Assembly (NCBI GenBank): GCA_016872875.1
Contig: VGYW01000020.1
Location: forward strand, 1-37,650
DNA from: Planctomycetota bacterium
Lineage (GTDB): Bacteria; Planctomycetota; PUPC01; DSUN01
Length of the DNA: 37,650 bases
Direction: 5' to 3'
Below are positions 14,682 to 22,161 of the stretch, in pieces. Below the pieces are notes generated by a model. That model did not search any database. It was not told where the DNA came from and saw only the letters and a list, made by a program, of their open reading frames with translations. Position 1 is the stretch's first letter, and each line of letters opens with the position of its first letter. Both the position numbers and the translations under genes were made by a program.

Positions 14682-14700
14682 CGCAGCGTTCCCCTCAGCC

Positions 14701-15705
14701 TCACCACTCCCTTACCTGGTTCGGGCGCAGGCGGCTGCGGAGCTTGATGATGTGCTGGGGGACGACGGGCTGGTTCTCGGGGAGCGGCACCTGGCCCTTC
14801 TCTTTGCCCAGTTGGGCCACGCTCTTGAGGCCGGCAAGGGCCGCGCTGCCGTCGAGGGCCTTCGCGTCGCTGTAGTAGTCGAACCAGGGGAAGCCGGCGT
14901 CGGTGTATTCCTTGGCCGTGGGCGCAGGGTGCGGGGGCCACTCGCCCGTGGCCTGGTGCCAGGTGAGCGAGTTGGCGATGTGGACGCAGCAGCGGCTGAA
15001 GTGCTCGCGGTCCCAGTCGGCCCACTTCTGCGGGTCGTCGTAGATTTCCTGGCGCATCTTGCCGCCTGGGGCAAGCCCCATCTCCTCCGCCGCGGGGGGC
15101 GCAGCCATGCACAGGTTTTCCGCGTACTCCACACGCGCGCGCCAGCGGCGGCGCTCGGCGAGCATGCGCCGGTAGACCTCGCGCTTGATCGGGTAGGCGA
15201 CGAGTTGCACGCCGCCGTGCTCGGCCTTGCCCGTCAGTTGCTCCTCCGCCGTGTAGCCCGCGCCCAGCGGCATCGCCACGAACTGGCGAATCACCCCTTT
15301 CGCCACGCAGTAGCCGTCCAGCCACGGCTGCGTCGGGATGGCCACATAGTCCTGCGGCTTGCGGTGGAGCTTGTCGCGCCAGGCCTCACCCGTCACCGCG
15401 TTGATCCTGCCCGCGGCCACCTTGAGGGCGAACGGGTAGCCCTCGGGGCTCGAGAAGCTCAGCCACATGGCCTCCGACTGATACATCGGCAGCACCACCC
15501 CGCCGCGCTCCAGCCACGTCGGCGGCACGCGAGCCGGGCAAGCGTCCACCAGCCGCAGCGGGAACCGCCCGAGCCCCGGCGGAAGCGGATACTCCTTGTC
15601 GTCATCTGGAATCCGCAGCGTCCTCTGGAAGTTCACGCACAGCACCGCGTGGGGGTGGACCCTCGGGAAGCGGAACACCAACGCGTCCTGGCTCAACTCA
15701 ATCAT
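14701..15705 (-). CDS. Conserved hypothetical protein, first gene of the operon
   Basis: This 334-residue protein resembles a widespread bacterial hypothetical family of about this length, recognised by FQRTLRIPDD (about 28-37), YPLPPGLGRFPLR, GGVVLPMYQSEAMWLSF, QPWLDGYCVAKGVIRQFVAMPLGAGYT and VAYPIK. No function or fold is known to me. ATG 15705 (MIELSQ) has AGGAG seven bases upstream; the open frame before it belongs to the REP flanking the transposase. It ends 19 bases before the DUF5591-like gene. Confidence 0.82.
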   Translation of the reverse strand: MIELSQDALVFRFPRVHPHAVLCVNFQRTLRIPDDDKEYPLPPGLGRFPLRLVDACPARVPPTWLERGGVVLPMYQSEAMWLSFSSPEGYPFALKVAAGRINAVTGEAWRDKLHRKPQDYVAIPTQPWLDGYCVAKGVIRQFVAMPLGAGYTAEEQLTGKAEHGGVQLVAYPIKREVYRRMLAERRRWRARVEYAENLCMAAPPAAEEMGLAPGGKMRQEIYDDPQKWADWDREHFSRCCVHIANSLTWHQATGEWPPHPAPTAKEYTDAGFPWFDYYSDAKALDGSAALAGLKSVAQLGKEKGQVPLPENQPVVPQHIIKLRSRLRPNQVREW

Positions 15706-15748
15706 CTCAGTGCTCCTTGTTTCCTGCGCCACCCCCCATTGCGGGCGC

Positions 15749-15789
15749 CAGCCTGTCGGAGTGCGGCGGCTCGACGCCGCTGTGGGCTT
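15749..15789 (-). repeat. REP element, left of RAYT gene
   Basis: The hairpin is GCGGCG-GCTCGA-CGCCGC (15763-15780) within about 40 bases. The whole unit is repeated in inverse orientation at 16379-16418 with essentially one mismatch. Confidence 0.82.
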
Positions 15790-15812
15790 GAGCGGCGCAA
15801 GCGCCACCACGC

Positions 15813-16343
15813 TCAGAAATCGTCAATCACATCCAGCCGGTCAATCTTGAAGCTCTTCACGGTGCGCTGGAACGACACGGGGGCCGAGCGCGCAAACCAC
15901 GCAGCGGAACACCACGGATATGTCTCGGCGTCACCCACCACTCCGTGGTGAACGGCGTTCTCGTTCACATAACGCAGCCGCGCGAGGTAGGCGCGCTGGA
16001 ACGTGATGTGCTTGTCCCAGTACTGATACCAAACCGTTCGCCCCGGTGTGCCATCGAGGCCGTTCAGCGCGGTTGCCGTGAGGGTGTGGAGCTGCGAGAT
16101 GAAGAGCTTCAGGGTCTTGGGGTCGGATGGCGACAGGGCAAGGAAGTGATAGTGGTTCGCGAGCACCGCCCAGGCCTGAAGGCCCCAGCCGAACCCGGCG
16201 GCATGGGCCAAGAGGGCTTCGCGGACCAGACGAAGCCGCTGGGCGTCGTGCAGCAGGGGCCGTCGCAGGTAGGTGCCGGCCGTGACCATGTAGACGCCGG
16301 CTTCGGTCAAGCGGTGAACCGGCGCGTGAGGCCAGTCTGGCAT
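15813..16343 (-). CDS. REP-associated tyrosine transposase (RAYT, Y1_Tnp family)
   Basis: This is a 176-residue IS200-like HUH single-strand transposase of the RAYT group. The HUH motif is H64-Y-H66 in LANHYHFLAL and the catalytic Tyr is probably Y125 in LRYVNENAVHHGVV, followed by the family's (D/E)YPWCSA segment (141-147). RAYTs cut and move REP hairpins, and this copy sits between two inverted REPs, as in a REPtron. All key residues are present, so it may be active. It separates the operon at 9625-15705 from the genes to its right. Confidence 0.9.
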   Translation of the reverse strand: MPDWPHAPVHRLTEAGVYMVTAGTYLRRPLLHDAQRLRLVREALLAHAAGFGWGLQAWAVLANHYHFLALSPSDPKTLKLFISQLHTLTATALNGLDGTPGRTVWYQYWDKHITFQRAYLARLRYVNENAVHHGVVGDAETYPWCSAAWFARSAPVSFQRTVKSFKIDRLDVIDDF

Positions 16344-16378
16344 TGGAAGCCCCTACTACACAAGGCTCACTCCGGCGA

Positions 16379-16418
16379 AGCCCACAGCGGCGTCAAGCCG
16401 CCGCACTCCGACAGGCTG
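16379..16418 (+). repeat. REP element, right of RAYT gene
   Basis: AAGCCCACAGCGGCGTCAAG followed by CCGCCGCACTCCGACAGGCTG is the reverse complement of the 15749-15789 unit, with A for G in the hairpin loop. Together they bracket the transposase as inverted REPs. Confidence 0.82.
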
Positions 16419-16459
16419 TCGCATCAAACGGGACGCCCGCCGGAGACGTTGGCGCACGC

Positions 16460-17227
16460 TCAATCGCACCTGTTCGATGCGGCAATCGTTAGGCACTCGT
16501 CGCAGACCCAGTAGATGACCTGCACCCACTCATTGAAGCTGCCGGTCTCCCTGAACTCTTCCATGGCTTCCACCATCGGCAACCCGGATGCTGGGTCGTC
16601 GTGGATGACGGCAAGCTCGTACACTTGAGCGCACGACTTGTGTGCTCCGCACCCCGGGTTGGGGCAAGCAACGCTCTCGTGGCCCTGGATGAGGTTGAGG
16701 AGGCCCCCTATCTGGTGCCGGTTAATGTCGTTCTTCGAAAAGTGCTCATGCCGGAGTGCTCTCATTCGGCTCGCAAGCAGGTCCCGGTCTTCGGGCGAGA
16801 GCCACTCAGGGTCCACCTCTTGCGACAGGGCGAGCAGCTTCGCCGTGTCGTAGGGTATGGGCACCACCTTGACCGGCCTGCGGGGGAACTGCCCAGGGAA
16901 TCCTGGGTAGGGGAAGTCGTTACCCTGGGGGCGGCCCTCGTTCCGCAGAATCCTGACCCTGCCGGGGGCCGGCATCTGGTATGAGAGGTTGTTGGCAGAA
17001 CAACGCCAGCAGTAGTACAGTGGCAACCTGTCAAGCTCGTGGAAGAGCTTGGCTTGCTCCCTTGACCGAAACGGTTCACAGTTCAGGTCAGCCAGAAGGA
17101 TGAGCGGGATCTTGCAGACCGGGCACTCCGCGCCCAGATGGTACGGCTCGCCTCCGAACCAGTGGCCCTCGCTTGCCTCATCGGTTGCGAGGAGCGCGTA
17201 GCCCTGTTTGGTGTAGTAGCGCCCCAT
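16460..17227 (-). CDS. Cys-rich DUF1963 (YwqG)-like protein
   Basis: This 255-residue protein has four Cys pairs: CPVC (35-38), CWRC (73-76), CPNPGC (about 189-194) and CDEC near the end, suggesting two structural zinc sites. The order of motifs (GGEPYHLGAECPVC, then LYYCWRC, and late NRHQIGGLLNLIQGHESVACP) resembles DUF1963/YwqG, whose function is unknown. TGTAGGA lies nine bases before the ATG. It lies beyond the right-hand REP and is not obviously part of the operon at 9625-15705; the next upstream gene ends 46 bases away. Confidence 0.65.
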   Translation of the reverse strand: MGRYYTKQGYALLATDEASEGHWFGGEPYHLGAECPVCKIPLILLADLNCEPFRSREQAKLFHELDRLPLYYCWRCSANNLSYQMPAPGRVRILRNEGRPQGNDFPYPGFPGQFPRRPVKVVPIPYDTAKLLALSQEVDPEWLSPEDRDLLASRMRALRHEHFSKNDINRHQIGGLLNLIQGHESVACPNPGCGAHKSCAQVYELAVIHDDPASGLPMVEAMEEFRETGSFNEWVQVIYWVCDECLTIAASNRCD

Positions 17228-17273
17228 CGCGGCGTCCTACAAAAGGCTGTCGCCGCACTTCGGATGCCGCCTC

Positions 17274-20200
17274 TCAGCGCAGGCGGACCTCGGCCTTTTG
17301 GGAGGCCTGGTAGTCGAGCTTGGCCTTGAGGATGCGGGCGTTGACGGTGTCGGCAATGTAGCAGGCTTCGTCGGTGGCGGAGACGACGAGGGGCCAGGCG
17401 AAGGCTATCTCGGGCTTGGGCACGGGGCTGCCCGGGCCGCGGGAGTCCATGTTGCCGTAGCCGCCGAAACGCAGGACGGGGTTCGCGTTGCTGTCAATGA
17501 CGGCGACGGAGGAACGCATGGCGTCGGGGATGAAGAGGCGGCCGAAGCCGTCGAGGTCGAAGCGCGCGCTCTCGCAGTTGCAGCGGCTGCTCTCGACGTC
17601 CTTCTGGTGCATCGGGCAGTAGCCGAAATACGTCCACTCGGCGCCCTCGATGCGGCAGGCGTGGAAGTGGCCGTAGTTGGTGGCCAGGTGGTCGCCCGCG
17701 GCGTCCTTCACGACGTTGCCGCCCTCGGGCCGGAACTTGACGATGCTGCCGTACATCTGGCGGTAGAAGAACCAGGGCTGCGGGCAGGCCACGTGGATGG
17801 GCAGCCGGCCCTTGAAGAACTCGGGGCAGTACTCCCGCTTCGGCTTGAGGGCCAGGCCTACGTAGACGTTTCCTTTGCGGTCCACCGCGATGCCGGAGCC
17901 GCTCGTGTATTGGTTGTTGATGAACTGGTAACGCTTCACCGTGCCATCGGGGGCGACCTGGGAGATGCAGACCTGTGTGTTGCCGTGGGGGTGGTAGTGC
18001 TGGACGAAGTAGACGTCGCCGTTGGGCGCGACGCAGTGGCCGCGGTTGGAGTTGCCGTGCCCGCCGTAGAGCTTGGGGACCTCAGGCTTGCCGTCGGCGA
18101 ACGGGACGGCTTTGCCGTCGGGGCCGAATCGGAGGAGGTTGTTGTTGCCTGCGAAGTAGAAGTTGCGGTCTGGCCCGATGGCGATTTCGCCGCCCCAACC
18201 CTCGCGGTTGCCAATGTCGAGCTTCTGGCGGCGGAGGAACTGGCCCGTCCTGCCGTCGAAGAGGCGCCACTTGCCGGCGTAGATGGTCTCGGTGGCGTCG
18301 TCCACGGTCATCAGGTTGCCCTCGAAGCCGGCGGATTCGGGGTCGAAGGGGCCGGTCTGCATGGCGTAGAGGTTGCCCTGGAAATCAAAGCGGTCGCCGG
18401 CGTCGGCCACCTTGTCGCCATTGCCGAGCCAGAGGACTGGCGGCTGGGCGTTGGCGTCGAGGGCCATGACCAGCTCGCCCTGCCACTTGGCGATGGGTGC
18501 CTTGGCAACGGGTGCGGGGTCGTCGAGGCCCTTGAGCTTGAGGAGTTCGACGGTTCTCTTGCCCCCCTCTGAAGCGCTGGCGAGGACGTAGAGTGCGCCT
18601 GTCTTGCGGTTGAGTAGCACCTTGTTAACACCGGGGAGCGGGACCTGCTTGAGGGGCGAGCCGTCGGGCTTGAAGGCGGCGATGCGGTTGTTCCCCGTGT
18701 CGGCCACGAGGATGTTGCCCTGGGCATCCACGGCGATGCCGCGGGGGTTGCTCAGATGCTTGGGGTCGTCGCCGGGCGTCTGGAACTCGCCGATGAAGGG
18801 CTTGGCGAAGTCGTCGAGCAGTTCGGGCGCGCCCCAGGCGAGGCGATAGACAACGTCGTGTGGCTCGCCGTGGTCGTAGAGGCTGCGGCCGTGGAGGCCG
18901 GTGACGTAGAAGGTCTTCTCGTCGGGGGAGAGGGCCACGTACATCTCGCCGCTCAGGGAGAAGCGGGAAATCTGCGGGCCGAGGATGTCGGCGGGGGCCG
19001 AGCCGTCGGTGCCGAGCTTCATCAGCCGCCGGCCGTGCCCCATCCCGCGCATGCACATGTTGGCGAGGATAATCTGGCCGTCCTTCGTGATCGCGCTCTG
19101 CTGTGTCTCTATGGCCGGGCACTCGGGGAGCCAGGAGTGGTTGAGGGCGTTGTAGAGGACGGGGAGCCAGGAGCCGTCGCTCAGGGCGATGGGCGCGATG
19201 CCCCTCATCTTCTCGGCGGGGAGGCCGGCGGGGAAGGGATAGACCTGGCGGAGGTAGCGGCCGTCGCGGCCGAACACGCGGATGCCGCTGTTCGCCCAGC
19301 CGTGGTCCACCGACACGCCGCCCGTGAAGACATAGAGGTCGCCCTTCTCATCCACGGCCAGGCTGCGGACGTGGCCGATGCCCGGCTTCCAGCCGATGAG
19401 GCGCTCGAACTTCGCCTGGAGGCCGAGGCCAACGTGGACGTTGTACGTGCCTTCGGGCAGTTCCTTCCCATCGTCGTCCTTCCCATCCCACGTCAGGTTC
19501 TGCTCAAGCGAATCGGGCTTGAAGGGCTCGGGGGCGTTCTTGCCGAGGACGCCAGCGGCGAGGTGGCGGACGATCTTGCCCTTCTCGTCAGTGACCCAGA
19601 CCGCGGCGTCGGTGGGCGCCTTGGCGGCGAAGCGAACCGAAGCCCCCTTGCGCTCGCGGCTGACGCGCGGGGCGCGGGCGAACTCGGCCTTGGCCGCCGC
19701 CTCCTCGGCGGGGGCCGGCTCCTCGACCTTCGGCTTCTGCTCCTTGAGGCCGACGGCATCGAGCTTCATCCCCTTCGCGGCCATGTAGCGGGCGAGCTGG
19801 GGATGAACCACGTCGCCCTTCTGGAAGTAGAGGTAGGCGAAAAGCTCGGGCTCGTGGCCCGTGCCGAGGTAGTTAGGCCGCCAGCCGTAGTCGAAGTTCT
19901 GCCAGCCGGGCGTCTCGTCCATCGTGGGGCGGCGGGCCTGTCGGATGCGGAAGAAGTTCGCGCCCCAGAGCTTCGGGAACTCTCCGGGCTTGATGCCCAT
20001 GTCGGCGAAGGCGACGCGGATTTCGCAGCGCCAGCCTCGGTCGCCGCGCCAGGTCTTCACCTGGAGGCTCGGCGGCTGCCAGGTGAGGTCGTTCTTCATG
20101 TGCCGCTTGTTGTAGGCGCACTTGGGGTTCACGGCGAGATAGTAGTAGCGGTAGTCCTCGGTGCGCCCGGGGTCAATCAGGTTGTCAATGCAATCGTCCA

Positions 20201-21386
20201 TCCACAGGCGGTCGGTGTCCACGCCGTCGCAGTCGGCGCGGATTTCTTGCATGAAGTCCTCCTCGCAGTCGTAGCCGATGTAGAAGTGCTGGGCGTCGGC
20301 GAGGAGGCGGACGCGAGTGCGGTTCTTCTCGACCTCGCCAGGGACGAAGAGGTCGAGGTAACGCAGCTCGATTGGGCAGCCCTTCTGCCAGATGGGGTCG
20401 GAGAGGTCGCCGCGAATCTCAGGGCCTTTCTCGACGAAGGGCACGAGGGCCACGGGGCTGCGGAAGTGCGCCTCGAGCTCCGCCTCGCTCAGGTCGAAGC
20501 CGGGCGGCGGCGTCTTCTTGTCGGCCTCGGGCGGCTTGGGCGCCGGTTTGACGACGATGTTCTCGACGCCCTTGAGCTTGTCGGGCACCACCTTGCCGGT
20601 TGGGATGTAGACGACGCCAAACATGGCGGGCGAGGGCGAGAAGGTCGCAAGGTCGGCGCACGCCTTCCAAGAGGTCGTCCAGTTAGCGTAGCCGATGTCG
20701 CCGGGCTGCACCGAGCTATAGAGGTTCGAGTGCCGCTTGCGGAAGAAGTTAGCCTTCCAGGCGACCTCCATCTTGCTCGGATCGTTGAGGACGCCCGCGA
20801 ATGGGACCTTCACCTCAGCGCACCAGCGGTTGGGATAAGTGGCGGCCTTGGCGGCGAGGCCCTCGACCTTAGTGGCGGTGCCGGGGCGGGCGTCGCCCTC
20901 AAGGTAGCGGTAAGTGCGTGCCCAGGTGGCACCCTTGGGGTTCACCTTGATGACCACGAACGCGCTGTGATGGCTCTCGTCGCACCAGCGGTTGCCGCGC
21001 GGCTTCAGCAGGATGCTCACGTGGTCGTCGTCGGCCACCTTCTCGTCCCATTCGCCCGTGGCGTTGGCCTTGATGGTGTGAAGCTCCACGCAATCGAAGG
21101 CGACGTAGAGGTTCGCCGCGTCGCAGGCGAGGCGCACCTGGGTTGTCTCTTTCGGCTTCCCTGGCGTGTTGGGGTCGGAGAATCCGAAGTGGAGCGGCTC
21201 GGCCCCTTGCCAGGCCTTGTCGTTGAGCCGGCCATCGAGCACCGGCGGCTCGGCCACCTGCGCCGCCACGGCCACGGGCTCGACATAGAGCGTCTGGAGC
21301 GCCTCGCGCGTGACCTGGCCGCCGCGCGCCGCGGCGGATAGGACCGATAGGACGGATAGGACCGATAGGACGGATCGCTTCGCCAT
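17274..21386 (-). CDS. Giant secreted CBM9-CBM9-FlgD-NHL protein
   Basis: A 1370-residue exported protein. The signal peptide core is SVLSVLSVLSVLS (5-17), encoded by a tandem repeat. Two CBM9-like domains follow, at about 45-255 (LDGRLNDKAW start) and 325-525 (IRGDLSDPIW), then a FlgD-like Ig domain (about 575-650, LTWDGKDDDGKELPEGTYNVHV). A beta-propeller fills 655-1370, with an evident NHL repeat near 868-905 (PRGIAVDAQGNILVADTGNNRI). A cluster of Cys (HAC, YC, RCNC; about 1243-1270) could bind metal or form disulfides. CBM9-like domains bind sugars or heme-like groups; no catalytic residue is evident. AGGAG lies seven bases before the ATG. It begins 29 bases after the PIN gene and may be read with it. 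Confidence 0.9.
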   Translation of the reverse strand: MAKRSVLSVLSVLSVLSAAARGGQVTREALQTLYVEPVAVAAQVAEPPVLDGRLNDKAWQGAEPLHFGFSDPNTPGKPKETTQVRLACDAANLYVAFDCVELHTIKANATGEWDEKVADDDHVSILLKPRGNRWCDESHHSAFVVIKVNPKGATWARTYRYLEGDARPGTATKVEGLAAKAATYPNRWCAEVKVPFAGVLNDPSKMEVAWKANFFRKRHSNLYSSVQPGDIGYANWTTSWKACADLATFSPSPAMFGVVYIPTGKVVPDKLKGVENIVVKPAPKPPEADKKTPPPGFDLSEAELEAHFRSPVALVPFVEKGPEIRGDLSDPIWQKGCPIELRYLDLFVPGEVEKNRTRVRLLADAQHFYIGYDCEEDFMQEIRADCDGVDTDRLWMDDCIDNLIDPGRTEDYRYYYLAVNPKCAYNKRHMKNDLTWQPPSLQVKTWRGDRGWRCEIRVAFADMGIKPGEFPKLWGANFFRIRQARRPTMDETPGWQNFDYGWRPNYLGTGHEPELFAYLYFQKGDVVHPQLARYMAAKGMKLDAVGLKEQKPKVEEPAPAEEAAAKAEFARAPRVSRERKGASVRFAAKAPTDAAVWVTDEKGKIVRHLAAGVLGKNAPEPFKPDSLEQNLTWDGKDDDGKELPEGTYNVHVGLGLQAKFERLIGWKPGIGHVRSLAVDEKGDLYVFTGGVSVDHGWANSGIRVFGRDGRYLRQVYPFPAGLPAEKMRGIAPIALSDGSWLPVLYNALNHSWLPECPAIETQQSAITKDGQIILANMCMRGMGHGRRLMKLGTDGSAPADILGPQISRFSLSGEMYVALSPDEKTFYVTGLHGRSLYDHGEPHDVVYRLAWGAPELLDDFAKPFIGEFQTPGDDPKHLSNPRGIAVDAQGNILVADTGNNRIAAFKPDGSPLKQVPLPGVNKVLLNRKTGALYVLASASEGGKRTVELLKLKGLDDPAPVAKAPIAKWQGELVMALDANAQPPVLWLGNGDKVADAGDRFDFQGNLYAMQTGPFDPESAGFEGNLMTVDDATETIYAGKWRLFDGRTGQFLRRQKLDIGNREGWGGEIAIGPDRNFYFAGNNNLLRFGPDGKAVPFADGKPEVPKLYGGHGNSNRGHCVAPNGDVYFVQHYHPHGNTQVCISQVAPDGTVKRYQFINNQYTSGSGIAVDRKGNVYVGLALKPKREYCPEFFKGRLPIHVACPQPWFFYRQMYGSIVKFRPEGGNVVKDAAGDHLATNYGHFHACRIEGAEWTYFGYCPMHQKDVESSRCNCESARFDLDGFGRLFIPDAMRSSVAVIDSNANPVLRFGGYGNMDSRGPGSPVPKPEIAFAWPLVVSATDEACYIADTVNARILKAKLDYQASQKAEVRLR
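21336..21375. repeat. Tandem 18-bp repeat encoding a signal-peptide core
   Basis: GGATAGGACCGATAGGAC is present twice (21336-21353 and 21354-21371) plus four bases of a third unit; each unit is itself two related 9-mers. Read on the minus strand in the gene's frame it gives (SVL)n, the hydrophobic core of the export signal of the 1370-aa protein. Read in the other frames it gives PIRPIG-type peptide. Confidence 0.9.
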
Positions 21387-21415
21387 CAGCGCTCTCCTGA
21401 GAGTTCGGGTGGCTT

Positions 21416-21823
21416 TCAGAAACTGTGAAGCTGGACACCCAGCTTGGCAAAGTGCTCTCGGTTGAAGGTGGCGACGCTCTCGCAGCTATGAGCTTCAAGG
21501 CTCGCGGCGATGTAGGAGTCGGCGAACTCCTGCTGTGCCGCCACGGCGCGCCGAAGAGCATCCTCCACCAGCGCCCTGTCGGTCAGTTCCAGCCCTCTGG
21601 TGGCGAGGATGCGCCGCACCGCCTCGAGCACCTTCTCCCGAGGAAGCTCGTAGACCCTCCGAAGGGTCCAAGTGACCTCGAAGAGCACCGGCGGCCCGGT
21701 CACCAGCAGGACCCTGCCCGCCTCAGCGTCCTCGACCAGCTGCTCCGCGCGGCGCTGTTGGTCGCCGTCATCCTGGGTGAAGATCCGGATGAACACGTTT
21801 GAGTCCGCGAAGACCCTCTTCAT
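21416..21823 (-). CDS. PIN-domain toxin (VapC-like)
   Basis: This 135-residue PIN ribonuclease-like protein has acidic residues D7 (FADSNVF), E49 (LFEVTW) and D102 (EFADSYIAA). The usual fourth acidic residue is Asn in ATFNREHF (N121). VapC toxins cut tRNA or rRNA. The ATG overlaps the stop of the AbrB-type antitoxin gene as ATGA, the standard TA arrangement. The family is certain; toxicity is inferred. Confidence 0.92.
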   Translation of the reverse strand: MKRVFADSNVFIRIFTQDDGDQQRRAEQLVEDAEAGRVLLVTGPPVLFEVTWTLRRVYELPREKVLEAVRRILATRGLELTDRALVEDALRRAVAAQQEFADSYIAASLEAHSCESVATFNREHFAKLGVQLHSF

Positions 21824-22059
21824 TCCTTCCCCAGTACGTGCCTGGCCACGGCCTCCTCCATCCGCCTCTCCTCCTCTTCAGGCGGAAGTGCTTTGCCGGC
21901 GAAGCCCTTGAGGCTCAGGATGCCCGGGGCCGGTGTGATGCGGATGCCTCCCTCGTCCGCCTCGATGAACACCCGTGACTTCAGCTTGATCCCGGTCGCC
22001 CGCCGGCACTCGGCGGGCAAGGTGACCTGGCCCTTGGATGACACTGTGGCTACTGGCAT
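21820..22059 (-). CDS. AbrB/SpoVT-type antitoxin
   Basis: This 79-residue swapped-hairpin DNA-binding protein has MPVATVSSKGQVTLPAECRR and a conserved VFIEADEGGIRITP strand, then an acidic helical tail (PPEEEERRMEEAVARH) that should bind the PIN toxin. The ATG at 22059 has AAGGAG eight bases upstream; an upstream TTG is rejected. It probably represses its own promoter (22092-22120). Confidence 0.92.
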   Translation of the reverse strand: MPVATVSSKGQVTLPAECRRATGIKLKSRVFIEADEGGIRITPAPGILSLKGFAGKALPPEEEERRMEEAVARHVLGKE

Positions 22060-22091
22060 GGTCAAGTCTCCTTTTCCCTTGCTACGCCCAT

Positions 22092-22120
22092 ACTATAGCG
22101 CGCAAAGAAAAGGAGATCAA
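22092..22120 (-). promoter_or_regulatory. Promoter of the AbrB/PIN toxin-antitoxin pair
   Basis: On the minus strand, TTGATC (22120-22115) and TATAGT (22097-22092) are 17 bases apart. The predicted start near 22085 leaves a leader of about 26 bases with the AAGGAG site of the antitoxin gene. Confidence 0.65.
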
Positions 22121-22161
22121 GTAAAGGCTCTTAGCCATGGCCATGTCTGCCCACGGCCTCT

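Noticed and set aside
18756..21341. Long open frame of 861 codons on the plus strand
   Set aside because: It is a mirror of the 1370-aa minus-strand gene: Val/Gly/Leu-rich composition without domains, typical of the complementary frame in GC-rich DNA.
21336..21375. Possible CRISPR-like array or promoter repeat
   Set aside because: Units are contiguous with no spacers and lie inside the coding sequence. No other regularly spaced repeat array was seen in the window.
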